From: Lingula anatina
Taxonomy: Eukaryota; Brachiopoda; Lingulata; Lingulida; Lingulidae
Direction: 5' to 3'
Assembly (NCBI RefSeq): GCF_001039355.2
Contig: NW_019773848.1
Location: forward strand, 589,683 to 653,682
Length of the DNA: 64,000 nt
Shown: positions 40,001 to 54,300 of the stretch, piece after piece
Position numbering within the stretch: the first letter of the stretch is position 1
How the letters are laid out: every line of letters starts with the position of its first letter
Program-made: the position numbers and the translations under genes
Notes under the pieces: generated by a model
Told to the model about the DNA's origin: nothing
Database searches by the model: none
Seen by the model: only the letters and a program-made list of their open reading frames with translations

Positions 40001-41574
40001 TCACTGATATAAGTTTTCAGCGACTCTGCCTCACGGGCCAAGGCCTGGATGTAGATCCATACATGTCTGTAATGACAAAATTATAGCCAGAGTTTAAAAG
40101 CAGTTTCAAAGTGCCATGCTGTTTGAAGCTTCATAACTTTACCGCAAAGAAAACGGAAAGAGATAATATCTTTCTGGGTTGCTTTAACGCGTAAACTGAG
40201 TTGACCGAATCGCAATTTTGTTACAGCTTTGATATCATTAAACATTGGACACCATATTTACACTGAATATTAATTTCCATGAACACTCCATCTATTGTTG
40301 TCATTTTCTTTTAGGGTGTACATGTATCAAATCTTGTAGAATCCTGTAGGGAATTTGCACATCCGCGCAAACAAAGTCACAATATTGATATTTGCTTTCA
40401 CCGTAAAAATGGGAGAAAAGGGCTGACGGGCTAGTATTTTCTCGGCGGTCAAATGGTGCAATTTAAATTTAGGGTCGTGGAGATATTGCCAAAATTAGTA
40501 AAATGAATGCAGCACGAAGGTTTTATCACCCAATCTTCTTAATGAACTGATCCTGGGACCACGCCCCAATTACCTGTCATGCGGGAGATCACCGGCTCCA
40601 CTTTCGATCATGGTGCCAGCGGTCTTCATGTATACCCACATCAGGTACCGCAAGTATGGAGACTTCAGGTTGTTGTCAATGAAGTGATTGTTCAGAACAT
40701 CCATGATTTCCTCTATGGGCATGATCGTTTGACAGAGTGATTCTATGTAACGGTTTTCTCCCTTAGGAAGGGAAAGGATAGTAGATACATTTTATAATGG
40801 CTATGCATCAGTACTAGTCCGGTGGCTTAGGGCAAAAAAATGGCCAAATCGTGACACGGCGGATAAAAGCACCAAATTTTGCATGTGGGTACCTTTTGAT
40901 ATACTAAATCAAATTAGAGCCGTAGCCCACGGAAAAAAATACCGTTTGGCCAAAAAATCCAAAATGGCCGACAATTTTTGAAATTCTGTAGAAATATATA
41001 CATACCTATGTTGATTTTTATCAAATAAAGTATTTTCTCAATGTTTTCCATATCCTTATTACCCATATTATGCATATATGTCAGATAACGAACGAGTGTC
41101 CTTGGACTTTTTGAAAAATCCAAGATGGCCGCCGTATGGCACAGAAATACCAGAACATGAACAAGGGTTTTCAACTAATGCCAACTAGGAAGATGCATTG
41201 CCCACTATCTAATTGATTTTGTTTCTGAGTGCCTTATTAAAGAAATAATATATTTCTGGTGAGTAACTAACCTTTAATCTCAGGCATTTGAGAAAAATCC
41301 AAGATGGCCGTCATATCAAAGGAACACTACAGTATGCACATAGAGCTTCTTCTGCCATGGAGATATAATATTAATTGATAAATTAGGTTTGTTTCTGACT
41401 ATTTTCCACATCTTTTTAATCCACACAATATATATGTGATGAGAATGTTATGTGTATCCTTTTTGAAACAAAACAAAACAAAATGGCTGCCATTAGCCAT
41501 AGAAGGTGGGGTTCAGTTAATACCTGCGAGAGACAGGCTTCCATATAAAATTAAGCTAAATTCAGTTGTTTTTC

Positions 41575-41657
<83 letters not shown>

Positions 41658-41666
41658 TTATCATCA

Positions 41667-41703
<37 letters not shown>

Positions 41704-44700
41704 CCCATGATACATATCTGTTAGGTAATTAATGTCCATATTTGATCATTTTGGGGAAATCCAAGATGGCCTTCTTTTCCCCATAGGAAAACTGGTGCAC
41801 TGGATTTTATAGGCACTTCTAAGGCAAATCAGGGTAATCATGATATTTTGTCAAAATACTTAAGGGTACACACTTGTTACCCACCTGATAGATATCTCAT
41901 AGTCCAAAAAGAATGTGGGAAATTCCGAGAAACAAAAATCATTTTATATTGAACCCAATGTCTGTCCGGTACTAGTTGACTATACTATTCCTATTGTGAA
42001 TTGCAGCAATCTTGAATTTTCTCAAATACGCAAGATGCACACTTGCTACACACCAGATTTATATAGAGTAAGGTTAAAAAGGATGTCAACATGTCTGAAC
42101 ATCAAACGGCTTTATTTCATGTTAGAATCAATGTCTGAACTGTTCATTAATTGACACCTACGTGCATTTGAATGATATTTTCCTATGACAACTGGCAGCA
42201 ATCTTGGGTTTTCTCCAAATAGTACTCAAGGATACGTACACTTTCTACACACACAGAGTCTTTCATAAGGATAAATAGGATATGAAAGGAAAAACATTTA
42301 AAAACGATCTAAAGTTAACTACATTTAAATTGTACTCTGTGTATCTCTGGCATTATTTGATTATGTGTACGAATATTCTAACGACAAAAGGCAGACATCT
42401 TGAATTTTTTCAGAATACCCAAAGATGCACACATGCTATAGACGAGGTTTACATCTTAGGGGTAATAAAAAATGGAATGAAAAACGTAGATTATTTTTAA
42501 AACAAACCCATGGTAATGTAATTGTATAATGAACCACATGCCTCTCTAGCAGCAATTGAAACCCACCCATTAGTATTCCTAAGTCAAATTGTAGCTATGT
42601 TGGATTTTCTCAGAATATTCAAGGATGCACACTATTTACCCACCAGATATATATCATAGGACTAATAAGGACGGGCAAAACTTGATAAGCAAACACAATT
42701 TCACCCTGGTAGTAGATGAAAAGCCATGGATGTGCAGTTGTAATTCCAGTAGTATTCCCATGGCCATTGACGGCCATCTTGGATTTTCTCAAAATTATCC
42801 AATATGCACACTTATTACCTGCTAGATATGTATCACAGTGTTATAATAATGTGTAAAACACTGAAAAAATAAACTGAATTTGATAGTGAATTATGTTTTT
42901 CCTAGCTGGCATTAGTTCTAATCCTTTATAATACTAGGTGAATTCCTATGGCATTTGGCGGCCATCTTGGATTTTCTCAAAATGCCCAAGAATACATGTT
43001 AGTTACTCACCACATACATATTGTGTGGGTGGAAAGGATGTGGAAAACACTCAGAAACAAACATAAGTTGATAGTGGAAAATGAATCTTTCCAGTTGCCA
43101 TTAGTTGAATCCCCCGTATACTAGAATTCCTGTGGCACATGGCAGCCATCTTGGATTTTCCAAAATGCCCAAGAACACTCCGTAGTTACTCACCACAAAC
43201 ATATTATGTGGGTAACAATAATCTGAGTAACAGACTTAATTTGATAGTGGACAACGTATCTTTCTAGCTGGTATTAATTGTGCACTAGTATTCCTATGGC
43301 TGTTTCTATGGCATATGACAGCCATCTTGGATTTTTTCAAAAAGTCCAAGGGAACTTGTTTGCTATCTGACATATATGAATAAAATGGGTAATTAGGGTG
43401 TGGAAAACTCTGAGAAAATAATTTATTTGATAAAAATCAACATGTGTATGTACATATTTCTATAGAATTCCATAAATTGGCGGCCATTTTGGATTTTTTG
43501 ACCAAACGGTAAATTGTTTGAGAGGGCTACGGCCCTAATTTGATTTAGAATGTCAAAAGGTAACTACATGCCAAATTTGGTGCTTTTATCCGTCGTGTCA
43601 CAATTTTTTCCTTAAGCCACCGGACTATACCAAAGGCAAGAAAAACATCACATGGCTAATAATTCAAAGCTTGAATAATCCTTTGATAGATTCATGCTAC
43701 ACTTCTACTAATTTAGCTTTTTTTAATTTTAATAACATATTCACTTATAGCTTTTTACGTTTCGTGAAGTACATGGCCTTTGCCATTCTTCAGTTAAACA
43801 GGGTGACACATTTCACCCGCCACATTGCCGTTGCCATGCGTATTACCACTATTCATTCATTCATAGAGCAAAATATTGTTTGATACATACTTCAGCACAT
43901 TTGGCGAGGAGGTCCACCAAACTTATCAGGTACCTCTGATGACTATTGCCGGTCTTCGAAGTAAGGATGCGTAACCTGGAAATAACCATGGAATTGTTCA
44001 TATTCATGAAAAGCCAAGTTTCACTCTAAAATCAATTGAAACCCAATTGATATCATGATGTATTTAGAAATTGGACTAAATATATCCCAAATGTGTGCTG
44101 ATCTGTTATTATATTTAGTAAGTATCGACTTGTGTACGCGCGCATTGCATCGGCATCTAGACAGAAAGGTACCTATATCAGTAAAATCATGATCAAGTAA
44201 TTACATCATTTCCCCGTATGGATCCCGTAAAATGCTGAGGCTATCATCAAAATAACCAAAATATCAACTAGGAAGGCTGTTAACTTTCTATCCTTAATAC
44301 ATGTACATGTATTTGGTAGATTATAAACACATCACATATTTAATATATATATCAACCAGGATGATAAAAAAAAAACATATTGGGTGTAACATATTGAAAA
44401 ATTTAAAATGTCGATGTAAATATCAGCAAATACACCGGAAAAATTGTTTTATACAAGAAAGTAAAAATGAACGCATATTTACGAATGACAGCTATATAAA
44501 AGGGTAATAGCTGTTAGGATGGTAAAAATAGATAGAGGTCCACCAAAAAAAAATCAATAAATATTCAACCCAATCACCAAAATAAATACCGAGCATCCAG
44601 TTTACTGTAATTAAATGAAAAAGAACAAGTAATACGTTTTGGGGGACAGTTTTCGTTACCTCACGTCCCTGCTGTGAAATAGAAGACAAATAATGCAGTG

Positions 44701-45252
44701 ATATTAGTGCAGTGCAGTCCACGGAATAATAACAATGAGAACTTAACAAAGTATGAATGCAACATTGCTATTTGATAATTTAGAATACAAAAATGTACGT
44801 GCTGAGAGGAGAAAGAATACGATAAGTTGGCAGAGTAAGACATCAGCTGTTTGTTTTCCTCGTTTTGAGTATGAAAGTCTATATTCACTCCATTACTACT
44901 AACCTGTCTTCTTGAGATTGGTCAAAAAGGTAGGCTGCCTTGTGATAGTTCTGCATCAAATATTTCATGACCAGACCCTGATTGCGCTTTAGGGGGAGTT
45001 CGAGCAGCTCCACCTTCACAATAGAGCCCAGCAGGTCCAGAAACTCCGGAGCTCGGTCTTGATTCTCTCCCGCCAAATGAACGATCTTTAAGATTTGCTT
45101 CGGTTGAATTTTGAGACAGTTGTTTTGGTTTCCAGCGAACACCTGGCGGGAAAATGATGTACATGGGTACATGATTGTGGCTAAAAATTGCGTTGCATAT
45201 ATATTTTGAAATTCTTCACATCATAATGAACACTATCATATTATCACATTTA

Positions 45253-45319
<67 letters not shown>

Positions 45320-48300
45320 AGGGAGAGAAACGGAGGTTTATAAGAGTATAACATAGTAAATAAAGTTAAATGAAGTTAACTTAGTTAAGAATAATTCATA
45401 CCTCCCTGAGAGCGATTGCTAGGTGTGATGGCACAAGTTTGATGTTCATCAAGGAATCCAATCTATCGTTCATTTTGGCCTGCACGTCCTCGTTCCCCTG
45501 CGCCAAGAACCGTAGAAGGTTCAGGGCTTTGCCGAATACGAGCTCCATAGGCGCGGCTTGCTCCTAAAATAAAATAACATCAGATTGCAATAAGTTCTTA
45601 AAGACAAGTTTATTTCATCTAATTTGCATGTGCTTTGCAAATTGCTGACATTTTAACATGTTTTTCTCTTAATATCTTTTATATAGATAAAATTGTATGT
45701 AACCTATTAATTTACGAGAGTTCAAGTATATTTTCGTGCAGTACCAAAGAAGTTAAATTTTATTTTTACCGTGATTTGAACATCTACTTCCTGGGAAAGT
45801 ATTGCGAATATCAAGTCTAGCACACCATGGTTGATCAGGATCTTTTGATTCATTGGGTGCCGCAGGGTGGGTTCGTCTCTCAGGTGGGTGAATCTTGTGA
45901 AAACAAGATTAGATTTGTTATGTTTTTAACGACTCACACAGTGAAGCATACTTGAAAAAATCGACAAAAAATGTTATTTTACACTGTTGACCATCTATCT
46001 GTAGTACTTTATGAGAGGTATAACCTTTTCTCAAACATCTAAGCAAAAAACATTTTAAGTGATTTTCTTATGTGATTTTTAAAACGTGTATTCTGATTTT
46101 TACATGGTAAATATGAATTAATTAAAATGGCATTATTTAAATGCTGATTTACTCTTCAGTCAGCACTTACAAGACGAACTGGTCGAACACGACACTCATA
46201 GCTTCTGCCTGTTCCATGTTGTAGGAGCACTTGGCTAGATGTCTCACTAGAGGGAGCTGGCGCATGATGTCAATGTGGATTTTACAGGACTCTTGGGTGG
46301 TCAAAACCTGAAATTATTCCACGGTTATTTTTCATTGTGTTTTAAAAGCACGTGTGCTTTGTGAAGCTTACATGGTCTGGTGTTGTAAGTTGTAAGGACA
46401 AGATCAAATACTTTAAATAAACCCGTTTTTGAAGATTGATTAGTGGAACGTTTGGGCGTATTCAAGACAAGGTTTCTGGATATAAATTATGTTTTAAATA
46501 TTGTTCCGTCTCCGACGTGGTATTAAAGCTTTAATTCTTCATTCAGATGGTGTTAATGATCGTTATGTTTATACTAACCAGGGTTGGTATGGCTATCTTG
46601 AACATGTCCGTCTTGGAAGAATAGTACTTGTTCAAAATGTTCAATGATTGCGTCAACATCTTTTCGTATTTGTAATTTGATAAATCCTGAGAAGAAAATG
46701 TAAAAACTAGTTTCACTTGAGAACACATTTTACAAAGAAACAAGGGTGCATGAGGTGCGTCAGAACTTCCCCGTTAAAAATATTTGAATTAAAAACTTAT
46801 ATGACAGTTCATTTCGAAATGTCTATGCACTTACCAGTGATATATTTGTGATGTATTCCACGTCAAAATAGGATGAACTTTCAAACATAGCACGCAGCTC
46901 ATGAAGGAATTTCTTTTGCTTTCTCAGGTTCTTTCTGCAATATGGTTGATTAAAATAGCTCATGTAATCAAAGATTAAACCATACTTTCTACAACAAGAA
47001 ATTGCCTTTATTACTGTATCACAAAACTTCCCTTACCATTAAAAAAAACTAGTGTAAGTGACCATAAAACGCACATATTAATACAAATAATATATTTACG
47101 TGTAATCCATGTTTTTGTGGTTTTACTTACTTTGATGTGTTGAATGCATCATAGCTGTCATCCACCAGAGGAGAAAGTACACTCCGATGCTTCTTTTTCT
47201 TGGCGTTGGCTGTCGTTTCAGCTGTTTTGAATTTGGACACGAATGACTAAATAAAAGAAGAGTTGGCTTAAGATAGATACAATTTCGCAAGGCAGCACAA
47301 AAATGAGGAACACGCTTGTTTCATTCCCATTTCACCCACCGTTTTACTATGAAAACAAGCCTGCTCAGATTACTGACAAAATTCTAAAGGCACACATCTT
47401 CCCAATGTCACTGTTATCGACGGCATCTGAAAGGCCTTCAGCCTAATTCCATTTTTAAACATACCTTTTCTTCTTTTGACTCTAATAAAAACTGAATGAC
47501 AGACGTTAGTGTCCTCCGTTGATCTTGCTAGATCAGTTGTGTACCGAAAATGTACACAACTGTTTTCTTTCCTTCGCCTTTTAATTCGATATAAAGAGTA
47601 AAATACGGCACGAACGAGACATAATTCTACAGTATAGAAGTGTCTTACCTCAAGGCGGGTATTGGATTGAAATGTGAAAAGAAGTTCCAAAACTGAAAGC
47701 CCCCTGTAAAAAAAGAGCAGAGAGTCCGTGCAGTTTGATGCCTCGGTAAAGAGGTGATGCATGTTCCGATAAACAAATATTTTTCTTAAATGCCAAGTCG
47801 ATTTTCTTTTTGTTCATAAAACTTAGAAGAAACATTACTTCAAACTGACATTTGTGCAGTCTTTGATAATTGTATATCTATTTATGTATGCTATTTTGTA
47901 TGCTTTCTTTCATATAAAAAACTAAACCCGTACTGATATTTTGCATCCACTAGGGCCTTAGTTTCCGCACTCTTTTCAAACCTGTCTGTCTCTCTATATT
48001 GCTTCACCAGCTTCTTTACTTCCTTGGAGTTTTCTAAAAAGTTTAAAATAAAGAAAAAAACACGTAAAATTTCATTTCGAACTTAGTAAATACCCGATAA
48101 TAAATTCAGTTCAACAGAAAAAATATGAATTGAAAAATATTAACACATTGTTCATGACGACGAGTATACAACCAAAACCGTTCAAATCCCTTGTAACATA
48201 AAAGAAAAATCTTACGTATTTCAGCATTCTTTGGAAAGGGTCTATCGTTTCTTCCGTCCAGCATAATCATAAGTGGTTTCAGTAGTATCCGTATCTCGTC

Positions 48301-51300
48301 CGCACTGCAGTAGCATCCGAAACGCACCAGGTAGCACAGCAATCGCATCACCTTTTAGAAACCCGTTACATGAACAACATGGTGGGTATATTCTAATGAT
48401 GTTGGGAATATCTCAAGTCAATCTCAAACTGACAGTTCATTAAGAAAATGAAATGGTAAACTAAAGTGTACACATTAGATTAGAGATAAGCGTTTCATAA
48501 CATTAATTCATGGTTGGTAAGCGCTGGAAAATAATGGAAAAACTCAGAGTTTTCCAAAAATGATATCTTAAAGAGACCTATTTTATTGAGAAAAAATCTT
48601 TGTACCTGCTCGATCAGTTTGTTCTGCCCGACCTGGGAGGAGTACATTTCAGGATTGCTTTCTACGAATTCTTGGATCCAATCTCGCATGACCGGAAACA
48701 CGGTGCCAAGTTCTTGTGCCAACTGAAATTAAATTGGTAGGGTATTTGATGAATATACAACAACAGATCACCTGGTCTATCTGTCACAACTTACCATGCC
48801 TAGGTAACTGCTCCACTAACTAGTGAATTACATAACATAATGATGTTCGATGAACAAGTGACGTCAAATATTCAGATTAATTCATCATACCTCATGTCGC
48901 TGAAATGCAATTGCTTTCCATTTTTTGAAAATATTAAATTAAAAAAACACAAATACGATTTAATTATTCTTTCATATTCTTTATATTATAGTTAGCTTTA
49001 TGATAGTTTCTGTTACTGCATTTAGTAGGCAAACGTGAAACAAATAATTTATTTCCTGTTGTATTTTTATATCATGCAAAGGGTACTTAAATGCGTTTTC
49101 CAAATTATTATCGGATATAGGCCTCGGTTATTTTCACATCGTAACTACTAGGTTATTGTATAAATTGATTGTAACACCCTCAAAGAGAAGTATCGAAAGA
49201 ATACTTTCGAGATAATTACACATATAACATAGAAAGAGGAAGATGATATACGTTATACGAGGAGGCAACTGTAAGTTTCAAGCTATCAGTAGTGAACATT
49301 TCAGCAAAAATTAAACATAAACCAACAAAAAACAAACATTCCATTCACACTTGTTCTTAAATATATTCATGCTTCCATAGGTTTAACAATAACTAGCTTT
49401 TGGGATATTTTTTACACAAAACAAGTAGACCAATTAGTCCTATTGGATTCGTGCCAAAAACCTCCTGAAACTGACGTTTATATTGTACACGTAACACTCC
49501 TTGCTACTAGTAGCTACTACAACATATTCAATAAAGGAGTTAGAATATTATTTAACAGTGATGACGCAGTGATGCTGTACGATAGAGTACATTGACTGAA
49601 ACGCAGGCCTTTCTCTCACCTGAGTCTCCCTGAACACGCACAAGTCATCCTAAATAAACACAGTAACTACATAATCGCCTAAAATCCAATGAATATCATC
49701 CAGTGCAATTCTCAATTATGTATTCATTAATATGTAAATATATATATCAAGATGAATGACACATATATTCAAAAAGGTTTCATATATATATATATATCTA
49801 TAGACACACACGTCAACATATATAAGCCTGCCTAATTGGTTGGCGCATGCGCAATCATTCGCAAATTGGTTGAGGCCAGTTCACGGCCATAGCGGGAAGA
49901 GGAAACGCTTTGTACTTACGAAGAGCACATTTGTAGCGACCTTTACAGGAAAGAGTGAAGATAATTTGTGTCAGAATGGCAAAATAGATAATGTCTGTAA
50001 AATAAGCATTTTGACGCACGCATAATGTTGAGTCAAGATTCGCCGAACTGTTGGAACATTCGCTTAACACCAAATTTTATATTGCAAATCTATTATTTAT
50101 GGCACCAAGCTTATTCAATCTTTAATAAGCTCTTAAAGCAGTCACTCAGATTCTAAGCAAAGAGATCAAACAGCAAACAACTCCCCGTTGTTTTTATTGC
50201 TGCTTAGAAAGATTTTCTGTAAGAATGTGCAAGAAACGACTTCTGCTTCGGCTGGTATTTGATCTATATTTTACTAATGCCAAAATGTATATTTTTCTTA
50301 GGTTTATCGCTTGATAGTTATATTCTCACGTTGTGCAGTAGGATGTATGTCGACGTCTACAAGAAATGTGCAGTCAGATAGTGAAAGGCACATTGTAATA
50401 ACGGTGGTGCAGCACTCTCACACACGTCCAAACCACGTGGGTAGCGTAGTGTATCGCATTGTGCATAAGATTGTGCCGCACACGTGGAAGCATTCCATAA
50501 ACCAACAAGATTTTGCATTTAAGAGTACATTTCAAGTGATAAGATTTTTAAAGAGCATAGTGTACAATGAAAAAATATATCATTAAGATAAAATGAATAT
50601 TTAATGTAAATTATTAAATTACAACGTTGGAAGTATGTTATCAAGATTCAGCTGTGACTTAATAATTAAAATGGATATCAAAAATACTTAATTTGTCATC
50701 ATATCATGCAAATGTCACTTATGAATTGCATAAAAATATTCCTTACCTGACTTTTCGTAGAATAGAGCGGCCGAGGGTTGTCAATGTCCTCATAGACAAA
50801 CACAAGCGTGTGCTGGTCGAGCACGGAATGACTGGCACCAACATCAACAAACAGATCTAAATGAGAACACTGGATTATGAGAAACCACGGCAATGATAAT
50901 AGCTTTATTCCATACTTGTATTAACAAGTCGTAACAAGGAAGGTTCGTTTTTTATAATGTTCTTTTTTTTTAATAACATGCCTCAGTGGTAAATTCATTT
51001 CAGTTTTAAATATTTGTATTATTTTTAGAAACTGGACAATGTACCTATGATGAGACTGCAGTATTTGGCCCTTAATGACGGCGGGAGGAGCTCCGACCTG
51101 AGGCATACAAACGTATTCTCCCATGTAAGGATGTCCAAGTCCTTGGTGATAACCCGGATTGAGAACTGATTCCTCCCCTGAAAAAAAAACAGGTATTCGC
51201 AGTTTGATCGATGCTTTTGGCTATGGCATCAATGACATCAGTAAAACATTCGTCGGTCGCGCAATAGCAGTCTTGTCTTTAAAGGGGATGTGCTTTTATT

Positions 51301-54300
51301 TTGGTGTCTTACTTGTGAATAGGGCTGTATGTATGTCTTTTCTTAATGCAGACTACAAATGGCAAAACTAACTTACTTTGCAAAGTTTCCCCAACAGATC
51401 CAACTGTCTGTCAAGATACAGGTATTCCTCCTCGCTGTAGTACGGACTGTCTGCCTGTAGAATGGATTAGAAAAAAAAATTACATTCAGTCCATCAAAAT
51501 ATCTTTTTTAACATAATATAAATCATCAGTAGGAAGGAAGTAGAGTGGAGTAGGGTGATTTTTTCACAATAAAAATAGCTTCGTAATGTTAAATACTACA
51601 GGTCTTTATGTGGCATAGAAATCTATCGTCTTTCGTTCAAAACGCCAGGCTTCTTACATTGGCAAACTGGTGGAGGGGAACCCACGTGTGACCAGCGTCC
51701 GTGGATATGTACACAACATTATGTTCTTTGTGTATGTATTGGCCTCTCTCGATCAAATATACGTCTGCCTGTAAAATCAAAATTGAATCGTAACTTAAAT
51801 AATAAATGCTGAAAATTTCAAAGATGCATGAAAAATATCTCTCTTAACACCCATATCAGTCCATTGCTTTTATTTGCTTGGGCAAGTTGAGCCAAGAAAT
51901 CCACACACAGATAAATAACATCCACAGCAAAACATTTATAGCATATTATATGTAGACACATAATATACAGAACAACACAATATACAAATTACATGTAGAC
52001 ACAGTGTACAAACGGTACGCTAACGTGACTGATGAGGTACGGCAGGGTTCTATTGATTGCGTTAATTAATGTGATAACGAATTGAAACCGTCTGTAAGCA
52101 TAGGCCTAAGTTAGTCTCAGCTTCAGTTGGCTTTTGGGAGTATACGCAATATGAACTCTATAAAGGCATGCACATTGAGAATTAGGAAGTATATGACACT
52201 AGACAAAAACAATACATATAAGAGAAAACCTGTAAATAACTTTTACTACACCGTATAACAAACCACGGTTCAGGCACTAATTGGACGTATGATTTATATA
52301 ACTGAGTGACTAAATGAAGGTTATAGAACACAGTCACAAATCAAATGACACCACATAACATGAATAAAACATAAAACANNNNNNNNNNNNNNNNNNNNNN
52401 NNNNNNNNNNNNNNNNNNNNNNNNNNNNNNNNNNNNNNNNNNNNNNNNNNNNNNNNNNNNNNNNNNNNNNNNNNNNNNNNNNNNNNNNNNNNNNNNNNNN
52501 NNNNNNNNNNNNNNNNNNTTTTTTTTAATAACATGCCTCAGTGGTAAATTCATTTCAGTTTTAAATATTTGTATTATTTTTAGAAACTGGACAATGTACC
52601 TATGATGAGACTGCAGTATTTGGCCCTTAATGACGGCGGGAGGAGCTCCGACCTGAGGCATACAAACGTATTCTCCCATGTAAGGATGTCCAAGTCCTTG
52701 GTGATAACCCGGATTGAGAACTGATTCCTCCCCTGAAAAAAAAAACAGGTATTCGCAGTTTGATCGATGCTTTTGGCTATGGCATCAATGACATCAGTAA
52801 AACATTCGTCGGTCGCGCAATAGCAGTCTTGTCTTTAAAGGGGATGTGCTTTTATTTTGGTGTCTTACTTGTGAATAGGGCTGTATGTATGTCTTTTCTT
52901 AATGCAGACTACAAATGGCAAAACTAACTTACTTTGCAAAGTTTCCCCAACAGATCCAACTGTCTGTCAAGATACAGGTATTCCTCCTCGCTGTAGTACG
53001 GACTGTCTGCCTGTAGAATGGATTAGAAAAAAAAATTACATTCAGTCCATCAAAATATCTTTTTTAACATAATATAAATCATCAGTAGGAAGGAAGTAGC
53101 GTGGAGTAGGGTGATTTTTTCACAATAAAAATAGCTTCGTAATGTTAAATACTACAGGTCTTTATGTGGCATAGAAATCTATCGTCTTTCGTTCAAAACG
53201 CCAGGCTTCTTACATTGGCAAACTGGTGGAGGGGAACCCACGTGTGACCAGCGTCCGTGGATATGTACACAACATTATGTTCTTTGTGTATGTATTGGCC
53301 TCTCTCGATCAAATATACGTCTGCCTGTAAAATCAAAATTGAATCGTAACTTAAATAATAAATGCTGAAAATTTAAAAGATGCATGAAAAATATCTCTCT
53401 TAACACCCATATCAGTCCATTGCTTTTATTTGCTTGGGCAAGTTGAGCCAAGAAATCCACACACAGATAAATAACATCCACAGCAAAACATAAGCATATT
53501 ACATGTAGACACACAATATACAGAACAACACAATATACATATTACATGTAGACACACAGTGTACAAACGGTACGCTAACGTGACTGCTGAGGTACGGCAG
53601 GGTTCTATTGATTGCGTTAATTAATGTGATAACGAATTGAAACCGTCTGTAAGCATAGGCCTAAGTTAGTCTCAGCTTCAGTTGGCTTTTGGTAGTATAC
53701 GCAATATGAACTCTATAAAGGCATGCACATTGAGAATTAGTAAGTATGTGACACTAGACAAAAACAATACATATAAGAGAAAACCTGTAAATAACTTTTA
53801 CTACACCGTATAACAAACCACGGTTCAGGCACTAATTGGACGTATGATTTATATAACTGAGTGACTAAATGAAGGTTATAGAACACAGTCACAAATCAAA
53901 TGACACCACATAACATGAATAAAACATAAAACAGATTTATCTTTGGGCCATCCATTTGAAATCGTAAGAGAGATCGAAACTGTTAAATTTGTGATACCTC
54001 TTTTAAATAAGGCGAGTTAAACCCCCCCCCCCAAAAAAAAAGTTCTATCCAATATACGGAATTAACGTGTGTGTGTGTGTGTGTGTATGTGTGTGCGTGC
54101 GTGTTGACAAAGCGCTTGAATTGGGAGGGGGGGGGGGGGCAAAAGCTTAATCTCTCCTAGGTTTCCAATTGGATAAGCCGTTACCTTGGTAACAGGATCG
54201 ATTTTTTTCAAATCTCAAACATAAAGGCTCAACTTACCCCGGTAAGGTGTATATGACATGTTTTAGCATCAAAAGATACCTTGTCATGTCGTAGCCAGGT

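Noticed and set aside
41436-41739. Leu- and Ile-rich ORFs on both strands
   Set aside because: They are translations of the ATT/AAT microsatellite inside the foldback element.
40838-43629. CRISPR-like or satellite array
   Set aside because: The units are long, imperfect and change orientation at the centre, and the host is an animal; terminal inverted repeats explain the block better.
50311-50586. 91-codon ORF in an IP3R-like intron
   Set aside because: No family pattern, not in the gene's strand, and no splice or start context.
52334-52679. ORFs running through the N gap
   Set aside because: Most of their residues are unknown; they are artefacts of the gap.
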